This document shows, piece after piece, positions 1-15,500 of a stretch of DNA of 64,000 nt (position 1 is its first letter; each line of letters opens with the position of its first letter). Position numbers and translations under genes: made by a program. This DNA is from Plasmopara viticola. Taxonomy: Eukaryota; Oomycota; Peronosporomycetes; Peronosporales; Peronosporaceae. The DNA is taken from assembly GCA_001695595.3 (NCBI GenBank), contig MBPM02000011.1, forward strand, positions 1,178,001-1,242,000, read 5' to 3'. The notes below the pieces were generated by a model that did not search any database, was not told the DNA's origin, and worked only from the letters and a program-made list of their open reading frames with translations.

Positions 1-3000
1 AATCACGTCAGTTTGCTCTTTATTTAATAGTGCGTCTCTGCATCGGACTCTTAGAACCTAGTCATTTCGGAACGCGGGTCTTTTTGAAGCTAAAGGATAC
101 CACCGAATTGGATAGGTCGATTAAATGGATATGGTTCATGCAGCCTTCTAGTGCTTTTAAAGTTGTTGCATCAAGCAGCGATGAGAAATAAATCTCCCTT
201 CTGGTGTAATAACCGTAAGCCATTGTTCCAGGTCTCTTTTAGCTCTGTTGCAAACACTCAAATCAACTCAAGCAGAGCATTCGCGACCAATTTAGGCTCC
301 AAACGTCTTGTGCTTCTAAATGCGTACTCAGTTTACTATTCCTGGAAGGTACACAGGTGGAACCTGTAGCCATTTACAGACCAGATATTAAAGACTCTTC
401 CCGTCCAAGATTAGACGTTCTGAGTTACTTGATGAGTCCCATGCGTCACCATTTTTAATTAAAGAAAATTGGCAATCTCGTAAAAATGAGGTTCGTGTCT
501 TAATAACGTCTAATAAATCGTAGTTTGACAGCCCATAGCCGTCATTAATATTCAGCAAAAATGTGCTTATCAGAGTCTCAGCTCAGCGAAATATAAACCG
601 CTCTCAAAGCATCGGAAGGGAAGGGTGATAAATGCGTCGTTACTTGGCCGATTTTGTCATGCTGGACTTAAAGGGAGCGTATTCTACGGTAAGAACTGCT
701 CAGTAGACACCACGCGCACACATTATTCTCCATCCTCAGCACTTTGGCCAATACCTGACCATCGCTTGCATTATATTCAGCGAGCGCTGTTTCGAGCTCC
801 GGCCAAGACCGCAGTTACTAAGCCTTTGCCTACTGCTAATCATATATGCATTCCATAACAGGCTTTGTTCAATAGATTACGTGCCACTCCACGTGCAATG
901 TTTAAAGCCACGCCTGTAATACCTTGACCTACGACCAACCATACCTTGCACATATTGCACCAAACGATGTTCATGTCAAGCGTTTCTAAATTGAAAGAAT
1001 CTCATTTCATGCGCATTGATTGGAGATTTCCCCCATGCATTGGCAAGACGACAGTCATGCCATAAATGGGATGCATCGTTTTATGGCTTCTACGAACACT
1101 GTTGAGTCATTCATATGCCACTCTAAGCGCATCGGCAGGGTCTCGGCTTTGCTACCTGACCTTAAAATCTTCCATGCTTATTATTGAAGGCAGCATGTGC
1201 TGTTCCTGTTGAGACAGTGATTCAGAAACAACTTAACGCGTCTGGCTACGACCTCGCTCGTCCTGCCTAGACTTGGCTCCAGCCACGTTACTCATGACAT
1301 GAAATGAGTTATCCGTCAAACCGACACTGCTTTAAAATCCATTGCACCCACACTTTAAAAGCCTATTCTTGACTTCACGAGTTGCCATTTGTAAAATTCC
1401 AAAGCCCAATACATTGACCAACTCAAAACAATGCCCGCACCAATAATGCTTCGGATATAAGCAGAGTTGTGTCTATGAGTCTGTAAATCTCTCTTATAAA
1501 AAGAGAAAAAATCTCTTAAGATCTTTGACCTTCGAGCAATTCTGGATATGTGACGCGCTAGCCACACTATGCCCAATACGAGGTCACGTCCAGGTCCAAA
1601 ATTAAATTTCGTTTCAGGCTATCAAAGTCAATGTAGATTCACCGTTTTTTAATGCTTGTTAACGAAAAATGTCGATGTCCGAATTTATGTAAATGAAGAG
1701 CTTTAGCACGCCGACAACACACTGATTCTATGCAAAAACTAAATTGTCGAGACGAATCACTCAACTATCCCAAATCGGCATGGTTGTTGGTGCAAATTCT
1801 AATCTAAGATTGCAAGCAAGATCCGAATTATAGAGCACAAAGCTCCTCGAAAATAAGGGTCACAAAACTCTCTTTCCTCTTTGAAATTCAAGAAATATTA
1901 TTTGTTTCCTGCAGGTTTACCGAATTTGCTCTAACCATCCTCATACCAGACAAATTGTTGTGTGTGGCATTTCGGCGTCGTGAACCTTGGCGTGTTTGGT
2001 GCAGGGCATAATTTGCCGTAAATAGCGGATGCTTCAAAATAAAGCAACGACGGATGTTTGAGTACTGGGTTGAGACCTATCAATCCAAAAGCGCTCATGC
2101 TGATAATCTGTTCCTTAATTGATCTGGATTGGTTTGGTCGATGGAAACTGAGATTTTGATATTCGTTCGATCCACTTTTTCACCTCTTTCCTACGAGAAA
2201 ATGCTGAGATCCGGTATTCTTATTTGGGTTTAGCATAAGTACAAAGAGTCCTGTGTCTGCTTTACGATTGAATGTCGTCATATTATTTGCCACAAGCACT
2301 TTTACATATCATTTACGTGCACCCACTTACCGGGGCCCATGTGTTGCCCTTAAGTTTTTGTCTTTTATGTGGTTAGGTACAGTCATGTACGTGTCCTGCC
2401 AGAGTGTATGTGTTCGACAAGTCGATTACATCGCACTATTAATGATGTTTTTTTTTAATTTTTTAACTTGTCATATCCAATACATACCCGGAATGAATGA
2501 TTATTGTTCTTGCATATGGTACAATCACATATAAGAGGAGTCTTGCATCCATGATATTTTTCTATCATTGTTTAGTACAGCTTATACGACTCACATCATT
2601 TACATAATACTCTATCGTCCATCTTTTATGCTCTCGTCCTTGGGCCTGTACAGACGGCTGACAATACTAGCGGGCATTATAGTCCCCTGATGAAGCAGGT
2701 TGTGGCGCATCCTTACGCGCAGTAGTTGCGTCCCACCCTTACTAGTTCTTCGGCTAAAAGCTAATCATGTCATCAGCGGCGTGTAGCGAATGCTGCATTC
2801 TTTTTGTTAAGCACCACAAATCAATTAGGAAGACACTTCACGCGCATCAGTAACGTTTAGCCTGTACTACTTTACTCAATTCCAGCCATATCACCAGCAA
2901 CGTTCAGCCAGCGCTGAGCCTGACAAACGTCACGCAGTGATTCAAATTGCAATCCATGCTCCTCCCACGATCATCAATTTGAGTCTATATAGTATACATA

Positions 3001-6000
3001 TATCCTACACACCGAGGGAGAGTAGCTGCTGCTTTCTTACAGAGTCCTACTAATAACTAATAGAAGTGCTGCTGACATCAAAATTTGTATCATTGACCTT
3101 CAAATAATTCAAGAAAAATTACGCGCCAATCTGAGGATGAGGTAGCTAAATATAGGATCAATCAGCGCTCAAAGCTGTTAAAGACAAGGATCGGCACACC
3201 AAGAAACAACCCTCGCGATTCAAGGCGGACAGCAACAGTACTCTTTCCATGCACTGAAAAGCTTCGGCTAATGGTGGACTCTCATTCATAATAAAACGTC
3301 GGGCGTGATACACTGTCACCCTTTAATTAATAAAATCTCATCATGGTTTGCCACAGCGATTAGTAAACCAAGTTAGCATGCACAACTCGTGTTACTGAGC
3401 ACAGAGTTCTCGAAAGTAACCCTATCGTCTCCTTGAGGCTTGACAAAAACAAAATCTATATCTAATTGATCGTTCTAGTTCTACTGCATGCAGACGTTTC
3501 CCGGCGGCATACTGAATAACTATTAAACCTCAGGGGTTTAAACTTCTAACTTGTGGCGTCCTCGGTACATGGGATACCTGAACGCAAATGGCAACGGCCG
3601 TTTCAGGTAAAGCATTGACGGATGCCCTCAAACTATCCAGTAGCTCAAAAGTCGATCTCCCTCTCACTCTACCGTTCCGAAGAATACTTAAGCTTTTTAA
3701 TTTTATAGATCGCAAGAAAGATGTGACTTCATGCAGATTTAGCCAGCAAGAAGTCGTTAGGCTGATAGGGAGCTGAAAAACCGTCTTTTTCGATTTTTTC
3801 AAAGTTAATATCTTGCCTAAAGCTTTACAAGCTCCGACTACAAACGACAGAAAAGATGAGAAGCTCAGAAGTGCTACGGCGAGCAATCTCCTCTCCCCCC
3901 TCTCTCTAAAATAGAGAATGAGCCTAAAACCAAGGACAGCAATGGCGAAATGGCGCTACAAGCCCGAAGTCAACTCTTCTAAATTCTTTACGTCTTGCTA
4001 GACTCGCCGGCCTTGAGCTAGCTTCTCCATTGAAATAGAATTATTACCGCAATCTACAACGACGAAAATTCATCCCTATGAATGTATCAACTTTGGCAGC
4101 AAAGAGAATGAGAGTCAAATCAAGAACTTACAATACAGATCTTGGGCGTGTAAAGTGAATAGAAGAACTAACGCTCTTGGTGATGGACTATGTGTTTCAC
4201 CCACTGCCGAGTACAAGAGTATGTCGCCGTACTGCGAGAAATCTATTAATTTTGTAACAAAACGTAGAACGAGCATGAATACGTTATAGATGGATACTTC
4301 CCATACGATGCAGGCCATAACGCCGAGCAGTAAGATCTTTTTCTATTGTGCCTCACCAAAAGCCACTGGATGTGTGGCATCTACAAATGGGTGCTGGTTG
4401 TTAAGAGCCGCTGTTGCAGCCAGCTCACGCCAGCTACGCATGTAATTAAACCGTTATGTCACATAGGTCTCACAATAAGGGTGAGTTGCTCTCAAAGAAA
4501 GCTTTGGCTACTTTTTGATATTGTAGTTATCATTATCTAATAAAAAAGCTTTTTTGAGTTGGATTTTCACCAGGTTATTTTGGCCCTAGCCCTAACGTAT
4601 TTGGCTATGTCTTTACTTCCATGGATAAAGGGTGTATGTAGCTTGTGCGTCTAGTTGACAATCATCACCTCATTGCAGAGTTGGTTGGGCTTTGGGATAA
4701 TGCCAAATCAGACACTCAAAGCGCTTTTTCCGCGTGTACGAATTCACCCCGTAGTTCTTGACTAAGTTCGCTGTCTGTGTCTCAGTATTAATGGCAAGCA
4801 GTGACACTCTGGACAAGGCTTTATGTGACCCAGTCAACATAAAATGTCTCATTTGTATCTTTAAGCTTTTTATACCAACTTTTTTCTAAATTACCGCACG
4901 CTTTGTCAGAAATACCGCTCGTATCAGCAATGTAATACCGTGCTAACGAAGCATATAGACGCTGTGATCTACCGGCGTACTTGTGCACGATAGTCGGTGT
5001 ATCAACAGTGATAATACAAGTTACGATCACAGCTGGATATTGTCATTTTAGAAGGGTACATTTTTAAAGTGCGAATGAATATTAAGCATACACCATGCAG
5101 GCTATCGTTGCCTGTAAAATATTTTAATAATATAAAGGCTCAAAGATACTGTTACGTGCAGAGCGTCGATGAGAAGTACCTTTCAAATTTACTAAATATT
5201 TCATGACGCAGCTTGCATTTGATCGACTCAATGAACAGTCACAATCGATGAGCCTATATGCATCCATATTTATATTGTATGCTCTAGGATAGTTTTGTAC
5301 ATTAAAAATCAAGTTGTTTCTGCAGATGTTTTAGACAGCTCTTAGATCCACTAATGAAGCGCTACGAAAGTGCCTTAAGCGCTTGAATTTTACGTAATTT
5401 GACTCGACTATCAATTTGATGGAGCACTAAGCGATAAATGGTAGCAAATTTGAAGGATGGGGTGCAATCACATGAAATTATGATCTAGCAAGATTAAAAG
5501 CCTGTTAGCCGAGGCGAAAAAAACCTGCTTCCCAGGACGTATTGGTGGCATTCCATACACAAATGAATGGCTAAACATGTGAAATTTCAAATTTCTACCA
5601 AAGAATTTTGCCTGTAGATCAAGCGGCGGTTTGATCGCAGAGCTTGCTAATACCGGCGGTCAGCCTTGATTCAATTTTGCTTTCGAGATGCCTCCTCTTA
5701 GTCCGTCATTTGCCTAGATAAAATCGTCTACGGATGGTTTCTTTATTTGCTTTTCTTGTTTCCGTTGTCTTCGTTACTATCGTCCACCTCCGAAGAGTAC
5801 TTCCACCATAAATAAGCTAATATCACTCACTGACCCAGCCTTTTTCTCTTGTTGGACAAATCATCCGTAGCTGGCAACAGTCGTTGGAATCTTTGGACTG
5901 TTAAAAAGTCGTAGCTTTAGGCTTTATCCTTTGCTTATTAAACGTTGGCAGCAATACAGGCATTGAGATGTTCGTTTAAAGCCTAAGAAAGTTCGAGCAT

Positions 6001-9000
6001 TATACACAAATTCCGGCAAGTTCCACAAATAATTTTCAGAAAAGCAAAGCTTGAATTCGCTATGCAGGTACCCAGGTCTATCGGAAACATCATGTAGAAT
6101 AGGGATGTGCACTACATAGCCTTTGTTTCGTAAGTGCTACTCAAAACGCTGATGATAGCCACTTGCTGATGTCTATGATGGATCATTTACAAATAAACAA
6201 TCAGTCCAGTGCTTGAAGGTGCCCTGCACAGCTTATGCATCAAAGCGTCATATTTGTAGGCCGTCGAACTGTTTGTAAATTGCGTAATATGTTGGGCTTG
6301 TATAAAAAACTACGGGACTCAAGCTTCATTAACGCTTAGTGTATCTAGAATTTTTAAATAAAAGTAGTGTTATAATTTACAGGAAACTCATAAGATGAAA
6401 TCCGAAATGCTATTAATCGACGACATAGTGTCACAAAAAGCCTCAAAGCTTATACAAACATCTTATTTACAGTGATACTTGCAGCGCAACTGATCTCTGT
6501 AATAGAGAATCGTGGCACTGACGAAGTTATCACAGCTTTGGTAATCAAGAAAATTCAGTTTCCATTTTTAATCGAGGTAAAGCGAGGATTTGTCAAAAGT
6601 GGTGCTCCAAGATATGTGAATTTGCTTTGGTAGTATGAATAATCTTATGCAAGCATGTCTTGGGATCGTCTCTATGGCGGTTTTTAAGCTGAGATGAGCT
6701 TCCTCAATTTAATCTAAACTAATATATTGGTTGATAGGCTGTCCAGAGACTCATAATATTAATAAAATTTAACGTACCCAGTTTAGATCAAATTATGTCC
6801 TTAGCTTATATTTTGTGTGACATACACCAATTGAAGTCACATGCTATTTCATTTATCGTCAAGAACGCGGAACTCAGTACACAGGGGCCAACAGAAGAGC
6901 AGTACATTGTCTAACGACCACAACAATAGGCACATTAAAGGAGATTGCAATGCTAGATATGAGTTATAAAATATTCATACGACGGGTTGGGGCTTTTGGC
7001 AAGCCTGAATAATTGTCTCATACATTTGGCTACGCCGAGTCTTAATGCTATGACTAATGCCAAGAAAGAAGACAAAGATCTGCAGCTTGTATTGGTTTAA
7101 GGATAGAACTAAAGCCAAAGTTCCAACCTCACGGGTTCCTTAAGCAAATAACAATGGCAGCCCTTGAAACCGCACCTTAGTCAACTGATCCTTTGCGAGT
7201 ACAGATAAATATGTTTGTCAGCTTCAGAGCGTAAACGACGGATAAATAGAACGCCAGCTCTGTCCGGCCTCTGAGGGATGCAATACTTGGCTGCCTATGT
7301 GCCGGCGACGTTCGGCGCGTCCAAAGTTAAAGATCATTCTGAGTGAAATACTTCAGCAGAGGATGGTGAAACCTGCTAATTAACGACGTCCGCACCTAAA
7401 ATGGATGGCCACTCAAACACTTACCGCTCTTGGTGAACACACCGGTTCTCAAGAAAAAGAAAAAAAAATTGCTTCGGGTCTGACAGGTCGAAATGTCCGC
7501 ATGTCCGCATGTCCGCTATGGGATGGAGCAATTCCTGCCATTCCAAAGACGGGTGAGCAAATGAGCAATCGAATGATTGCTCAAATAATGTGGCAGCATC
7601 CTGGAATGAGCTGAGCCGTCATTAAGCGCACGTCAACCACCTGAATCATTGAGCTCTGATGCAAGTCTTTACAATAAGAAGGGGCGCATAAGCTTTGTCG
7701 TAGAGCTGAGAACCTATATAATTGGGATGACCACGAACACTCTCTCAGGAAAAGCGACAGTCATAGCCTTTATGGGCGGTCTACCCAAGGGTATAGATCG
7801 GACAAGATAATTTCATGTACGCCTGACTCATTTTATTTAGTAGCCGTAAAATTGACATGACATAGAGTTTAGCCTTGACGTCACAGATAGAGGTTCGGTC
7901 GCAAGCCAGGGACCTTTAAGGGGCCGAGTTATCGTCAGTATCTGTTGATTAGAGCGGAACAGAGACCCGAGCTTCAAACCTGCTAATGCCCCTCATCGAT
8001 GTTCAATTCGAGATTTAACTCCATGATTCAATTGATTTACTCTCTGCAAAAATTGTTCAAGGTTTAGGGAGTCAAAATTCCACCACAAACCCTGCCGCGC
8101 GATAGCGGCAGTACACGATATTGTAGTAAATGCATGAACTAGTGTGTCACACAATAGATTTGTGTAATCCTGTCATGCTTTACCCCACCAACACTTTGGA
8201 CTGCGTGAGTCCATGCAAGTTCGTATCTCCCTTCTCTTTTTTACCAAATTGAAATTCGACATCACCGTTGTGTCTATCGAGCTATAAAAATATTCTGGCC
8301 GACAAGGGTATCCTTGCTTTGTAACACAAATTGTGCTCTAAATTCTGAATTATATGTTGCTTAAGCAGCCGTAAAGGGTATCAGGAAAATGTAGTCTAAT
8401 GATGTCACTCCGGCACGTCGAAAATAGTATAACGGTGGTCGCTTTCTGTCGATTGAAGTCATTCGAATGCTGAGGTTCTGCAAGCACGCCAACGTGTCAC
8501 AATCACTATTTTTTTAGCAACAAAATGGTAATAACGTTCTAGATCCATTGCTCCTAGGATATTGGTGGAGCTAGGTAGTAAATATGTCGTCTTTAACGTC
8601 GACGAACTTGACTGGAGAAACACGACCTCTGGGTTGAATGAAGCCTAAGCCTTTGGGTACCATCCCATTCGGTGCGTTTGACCCCTCGTATTTTAGGAAG
8701 TAGAAGTGCGGAGTCAGAAAATGTGTCGGACATTGGATTGTTAGAAATTGGCACTAAGGGAGCCGAGTTGGAAGGGCCACAAAAGCGCATTGACGTGTAA
8801 ATCGCGGAGTGGTGCTTGTAAGACAAATACTTGCTGTATATAATGGGTGACTGTCTCCAGCCCAGAGGAGAATGGGCGAGGCCCTGCCACTACACGTAGT
8901 GGGGCATGTTAGCCGTGAAGCGACTCTTGTAAGACACAGCTCTCGCTGCTTTTTAGGGCCGACATAGTAGGCTTCCAGCCGAGATAACGTTGGCGAGGTT

Positions 9001-12000
9001 TTATCACTGTGCGTGGAGTATCTACTGAGCCGTGCTAAAAGAATAGAGTACTTTCTGTATGGCATCTTAGGCAACGCCGAGCCGGTACTCGTAAATCAGT
9101 ACGTTACTCAATGAACAATACTCACAGAGAGCACCTATTGCTGTCTACCATGCAATTTTTCGTGTTATATTAGATATGAATTCGTGGTACTGTGCAATAC
9201 ACTTGTGCTTCGCGGAGGCTTATTAGATGTCATTGTTTGCATGGCTTCTATGAGCAAACCTCCTTTAAATAACGACATTTTCTAGCGCAGTTTAATGGTG
9301 CGTAGGCGCTTGCCCTTAGTACAACAAAATTTTCTCTTAATAGGTTGATGGCGTCATTAAAAGATGTCGATAAAGCTGGCTTGCATCTGGTCTGGGGTAC
9401 TCGTGGGTACCGCTGTAACTAAGGCTCAGTAAAGCATCCTGTATTTACATCGCCAGTTCCCACAAGCTGGTCACAAATCCTAAAGATTAACTCAGGATAT
9501 TACGACCCAAAATTATTCCACATGGGATGGAAATTTGCACCGCCAGATACGAGTACAACTTGTAAGTTAGATCATCGAAACGGTTTTACCTCTGAGAATT
9601 TTGGCTTCGACATGATAGCGAGCCAGGAGCGGGAAAGTTAAGCTCAAAGCGCGGGTATGTGGTCGCTTATATCATTATCCAACGCTTGAATGATAGACCG
9701 CGAATTCAATTGATTACTAATGCTTCTAGCTAGTGATCGTAACTGCTTTAGGGCAGTCGTTTCGAAATCATTTTATCGACTCCCACGAATTTTTCGTAGT
9801 GATTGCGATGATCTCCTGACGCCAATAACAGCGCGGCTGATTTACAAGAGACCCGGACGATGGTCTTACCGCTCAAGAGACGTCAAAGTAGGCTACTTCT
9901 ACTTTGGCTGCGCGGTTTTTATTATAAACAATCAATCTGTTCTGGCAGTAAGACCGCGGTTTTTCCAAACCATTTTCAAATGTTAAGGAGAAAGTGGATT
10001 TTTTTGCTCACGTAGAACAACAACTTCACAATTGGACTGAGCGTCGCGCTACTCCACGCGAGGTCTCTACATCGAGTAGTCTTTTTCTTTCGTGGCAAGA
10101 GCTATGGCTTAGACGATTGCTCGATGTCCAGCATCAGACCCACTCTTATGACATATACGAAGGAGGCTATGTGCACAATTTGTTGCCGTATAACCACTAA
10201 TACTCGAGCGTGGGAGACAAAATTCCGAGGTATCTTCCAGTATTCAAGTCATGTTTGATACTATTGAGGTGAAAAGTACCCCTAAAGACCCCTCGCGTAA
10301 ATTTTTGGGTGCGTTTCCATTGCCTTGGGAAAAGCGCTAATGTACGCCTTCCCGTACATGTCTGTGACCTTAAGGAGGAGGCCCGACGGAAGTGTCTTTC
10401 ATTTTGCCTAAAAAAAATATCCTAGCGGTGCATCAATCACTTAATAATGTTAGTCCCTCTCTCAAATTTATCTGAGAATTTGCTTTGGTGATCTTGGGCT
10501 GATGCAATCGTATCCTTTGTCTTGCTAATTATCATCAGCCAATAATTCCCGAATTTCGATTGCATGTATGCAAGAAAACTTATTTAAAGAAAAGACTTGG
10601 GTGAAAATGATATTTAAGTCTCTTTTCACTTATTTTAAAGGAATGTTTGCACCCAAGAAAGAGTATTAGCTCACAACGCCTTAGCTTTTGTCAAAGAAAG
10701 GTGCAAAGTCCTTAGAAGGTGCACATATCCTTTATAAGCGCAAGCAAAAAACAGCTTTAAGGCCCACGAAAGTGGCGTCTTTAGCACAAACTCTACAATG
10801 CGTCATCTGGCATACGGTTGATCAGTTTCTTTCACCTACTTGTCCATTAATAGTTGCTGTGACACCAGCAAGTGGATTCCCAATATTTGGACCTGCTTAA
10901 TTAAAACAGTAAGCCGCGGGTTACAACCCTGCGCAATGGATACATATTGTATTCTATGTAGGCAAAATGTTTGCTTCTCACTAACACTTGCCGTGCCATC
11001 TCACAAGTGAAAGACGAGGTCGAGGCTCATCGATGTACAACACTCATTGGTGTTGACACAATATGTTAAGTATAATACGTGTGAGTCGCGGGTTCGATCT
11101 CCTGACAACCTTAACAAGTTTTGGCCACAATCTTGTACATGTGATGCACACAATGTGCTTTGAATACCGATAAGAACATTCATCTCGGCCCGGACCGACT
11201 CACCGGATTCGTGCTTTCAGAAGTATATAGTACTTTAGCTCTTTGGCACTAGTATTAAGGACATTGTCGGTATGACCTTTAGCGGAGCAGACCGTCGGCT
11301 TTGACATGGCAAATCAATCAGAAATGCTATTGAGAGATCGGCCACTCGACATTAGCTATTTGCCTGCAGTTAAGATATTTTAAATTGGCATCCATATGGT
11401 AGCCTGACGAATTTGTTCGTCAACAAAGCTTTCAGCTAGACTGATGTAAGCCAACTCAATATTAAGTCTGCGCAAAATCGCGTCAGGAAGCACATTAAGT
11501 TTCCCAGGCTTGTATTTAACGCATAATGTTTAGCAGCCATCTTGACTTTTGCTCGCACAAGTGGAGCATATTTACTGCTGTCTTTAATGAGGGACGGTTC
11601 TGATAGACCACGAGTGTTAAAGCTCAGTAATTGACTTAGAAGCTGAATGAGTGTGAAATTTATGTAAAGTTACTTCTTGGCATGAACAAGGTGGCTCCGT
11701 TACGCAGTCCAAAATGCCTGGACAAGAATGAGCTGACTCGCACATGACCGTCCTCGTAGAGTTGCGAACGCGCTACTGATTGCATGATTGAAAACGTCAC
11801 AGTGCTACTATTTACAATAGAGGAAGAAGAGATTGTTTCAATAATCGCGAAAGCGTACTCATCTTGAGTAAGAAAATAGTTTGTGGGATGAGGTGGAGGA
11901 ACTTTAAATTTATTGGAAAATTGAATTGATGTGTCCCGCATAACAAAATGGCATCATCCCTGGATATTTAACATACACCGCACTAAAAGACTTCAGAAGG

Positions 12001-12107
12001 AAATAGCTATGCAGAAAAAGAGAGTGAGATGAATTTTGCAGTAATGGATGGAGTAGAATGGTAAACGTATGACAGGAGCGTATGGCTCAATTACGTCCGA
12101 GTGCAGC
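1..12107. other. Gene-poor 12-kb stretch, no supportable gene
   Basis: All six frames are broken at short intervals; the longest open stretches are about 60-118 codons, lack recognisable domains and mostly lack an ATG. I see no conserved protein, no convincing tRNA and no intact mobile element. A perfect three-fold tandem of the 8-mer ATGTCCGC lies at 7493-7516. A stretch on the minus strand at 3530-3886 is open for 118 codons and begins with a hydrophobic, signal-peptide-like segment, but starts with TTG and resembles nothing I know. The region most likely consists of old, decayed repeats; that is inference. Confidence 0.6.
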
Positions 12108-12520
12108 TGTATCACACATTGAGGAAGCTTTACAAATGCTGGTTGTCGTACGAGGCTTGGGTGGCGAGGGCGAATTCAGTGAAGAAAAGGAGTGTTACTT
12201 GCTTGTAACAAACTGAAAAATGGTATTAAATAAAGAGCTCTTACGACTCATTTATTGCTACAGCCTAACTGGTGGCTTTCAACCATCTACTGCTACCATT
12301 CTTTAAAGTATAACCATTCTTTATTTCATATGGCTGTTCACACATCTTAAATTACTTTTAGCCAATAAGGTATTTTAGCATGCCAATGTTTTTGTTACAT
12401 TTGAAGCTTCTATTTGTATTTCTATGGATAGTACTAATGCAGAAGTGTTTGGGAAATATTTTAGGTATGTTGCGTAGAATCCGTTACCGGCAAATCTGCC
12501 TGTGACCATAACTAAACACA
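12108..12520 (-). repeat. 3' LTR of the minus-strand Gypsy element
   Basis: About 413 bp, aligning with 17225-17657 over blocks such as GAGCTCTTACGACT, CCATCTACTGCTACCAT and a near-palindromic GTTACCGGCAAAT.TGCC core close to the right end. On the minus strand it begins TGT and ends ACA. Just upstream (minus sense) is a short purine run, GGGAAAG, that may be the remnant polypurine tract. Confidence 0.8.
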
Positions 12521-15500
12521 TGGCTTTCCCAAAAGAATATACCTTTTTTTGAAAGATAGGGCTTATGTTTTTGGATTCTCAGTAGAGGACGATGATTCTG
12601 GGGAGTTTGTTCAACTTCTCCGCGGGCACTCAAGTGGCTTCCTTATTTATTTGACAAAGCCACCATGTTTCTCTTACACTTACGATAATCAACTACGGAT
12701 CAACGAGTTGTCCGTCGGAGCCATCGGCCAACACGACCTTGTCTAGCTTTTACCGACACCTGGGGTGCTTGCGTTACGGCATCAACAGAAAAGTTGTGAA
12801 TCACTGGGTGGAGCTTTAATCCCTTCAGAAATTTTAACTCATAAAAATCTCGCAAAACTTTCACCACGATTAGAAATGGGCCAGTGAATATTTTTTCGAC
12901 TGAGCAAAAGCTTTGTGACGGACATCTGGCCGCCCAAAACTTTCATACCACCACTTTGGAAGTCTTGGATACGTTCAATTTGGTCATAATAGTACTTCCT
13001 GCGTTCTTTTTCTTCGCTCATTTGGTCCTGTACGAACTTGAGTAACGTTTCTTGACGTAATAAATACTCTTGTTATGATTCTTTCAACTTATACATTTCT
13101 GGATTTGATGCCACACCAGCCGGCATAAAAGAACATTTCCGATCCTTTATCCGCTACATTCCAATTGTGGAGTGTGCGTTCAATTGTAAACTATCTCAGC
13201 CAAATATAAAAAGTCATTCCAATCATTTTGTGCTGAAGTGACGGCACCTCGGATGTAATAATCAACAAAACAGTTAGTTCTTCCATTTGTCCACGCGTTT
13301 GTGGCCTAAAAGCCGAAGCCTAATTTTGTTGCAATCCTACAGCAGACACGACGGCTTGCCATAAACCCGATGTGAGCTTTATGTCTTGGTCGGACACGAT
13401 GGTTTTTGGTATGCCATGGTCCTTGATATGTTTCCTCGTAAAAACCTTTGCAATTTCTGAAGTATTATCCGTTGTATTCGTAGCGATGAACAGCTCTATT
13501 TAAAAGGACTCAAGAGTCACCATGACGGCGTTAAAACCACTTTGATTTCAGGTAAAGATACGATGAAGTTATTTAAAAAAAATTGTCGATCCATCTGCTT
13601 CTTGGAATACCAGAGACTGAAGTAATCATTGCGATTTGGTCTGCCTAGTCTTGTTGCACTGACACAAACTGTATGTGTTGACAAAGCGCTAGATGTACAT
13701 CGCCATTATTGGTCAGTAGCACCTTTGACGCGCGGTCAGATACGTCTTAAAAAATCCTGGGTAGCCTGTCACAGATTTCGCAATCTTAAAAATCTTCGTC
13801 GTCTGAATTATACAGTCGTGGAGTCTCATCTTTTCGTGTTTGGTAAAATAATAAGGAATCCTGCAATGAGTACTTTGGCCATCATCTCCTTTTCTTAGTT
13901 TCTTGATGATATACAGTAGATCTCTATTCCACGCACACATTATCTTTGCGGATTGAGCAACTGTTACCTTGTTTGTCCTGCTTGTCGCCACGATTTCGCG
14001 GTTCTTAAGCACTTCCAGTGGCCCTTGCAAGCTAATTTGCTCTCGAATTCCAAAATGCGTGATAGTAAATCTGCCACGGTGTTCGTTTTACCGACATTAC
14101 ACTCGAACAAAGGCTGAAATTTAGCAAGATCATTGAACTATCGAAACAGTTATCGGTTTGCAGCCTTCTGCGTTAAGTACATATCAATACTTTTGTGATC
14201 CGTTTCACCGAAAAATAATCGATCGAAAATAGGTGGAGGCGTCAAGTGATGCCTGAGTTTGGTGATGCAGCGTAGCCGATCGTCCGATAGATCAACAAAT
14301 TTTCGAGGGCATTTTTCTTAATACTGTCCTAGAGTGGTTTTGCTAATTCTGCAAAGTCCTCGCAAAACCTTGAGTCTAAAATATAATGCCCAAAACGCAC
14401 TCCATTTGCTTTTTTGGTCTTGGGATTAGGCCATTCTGCGATGATCTTGATCTTGTCGAGTCCATTCAAATGCCTTTTCGTCCGACAAAGTCTCCTAGGC
14501 ATGAGACCTTATCCACGCAAAACTGGCTCTTTGAGGCCAACAAATTCAAACATGGCGTCGAAGGTGTCTTCTTTACGCAGAATTGATTTCGCTGGCAAGA
14601 TCGTCGCTCGATATAGCTGATGATAATCGTACACAATGCGTTTGCCTATGGCTCCTGAATACAAAACATTGGTGCCGAAAAGGCAGTGTACTTGGTCGAA
14701 TAATGCCTACACAAACCATCCCTTTGGTTCAATTTTCAATTACCCTGCGATGTTCTGAACTCTGGCGCCATTATGACGGATATCGGCTTGGTACGAGGAA
14801 GCAAAATTTTGGGCTCAGTTTTTTTCTCGTACTGGAGGTATCTTGCGTGGAAGCTCTGTGCGAAGCATCGTGTTCGCATACTTGCGTAACGTTTCAAACG
14901 CCGTTTTATACTTTAGCGATTTATCTCCTTGATCCTTGATTCACTCAGCTTTTTTAGAATTATGCGTATTGACGATGAAGACAGCTTTGATGTCGTTGCC
15001 GTGACGCAACATTCTCAAGAAACTGGTGCGAGAAAATCAGCTACGTCATATCTCGACGGTCACGATGGCCTTGTTGATGATAGTAATGAAAAGTTTATCG
15101 GCTTTAATCGATTCGAGCCTTGCGTTGTTCAGCGGTCCGCCTGACAGACGTTGATTAAGTGGCTTGAGTCGGGTTGCCGCGTGGTGCTCCGTGTCGATAC
15201 GAGAAGATATGCACCCTGTAGTTCAGTTGACATCTGGATCTTGCTCATGAATCCGCATCATGCCGATGGTAACATTCTTATTTTCAGGAGCAGGCATGAC
15301 TTGAAGCGTTTCCAGAGTTGAACAAATTTACAGGTCTGCAACTTCATGTGCACTGTTCGTCATGGGCGGTGAAAAACGTGGTCGTAACCCAGGTCAAGTT
15401 GCATCATCTCACCTTTGGTTACTTTGACTTTAACTCGCTTCACCAAGACTTCGAGTACACCGTTAAACTTCATCCATTGTCGATAAAAACGGTGACTGGT

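Noticed and set aside
3530..3886. 118-codon minus-strand frame with a hydrophobic start, possible secreted effector
   Set aside because: It begins with TTG, has no RXLR, EER or other effector motif, overlaps a 62-codon frame on the other strand and matches nothing known.
11001..11183. tRNA-like B box (GGGTTCGATCTCC) near 11090
   Set aside because: The flanking bases do not form a T stem, and no A box, anticodon arm or acceptor stem can be built at the right spacing. It may be a decayed SINE head or chance.
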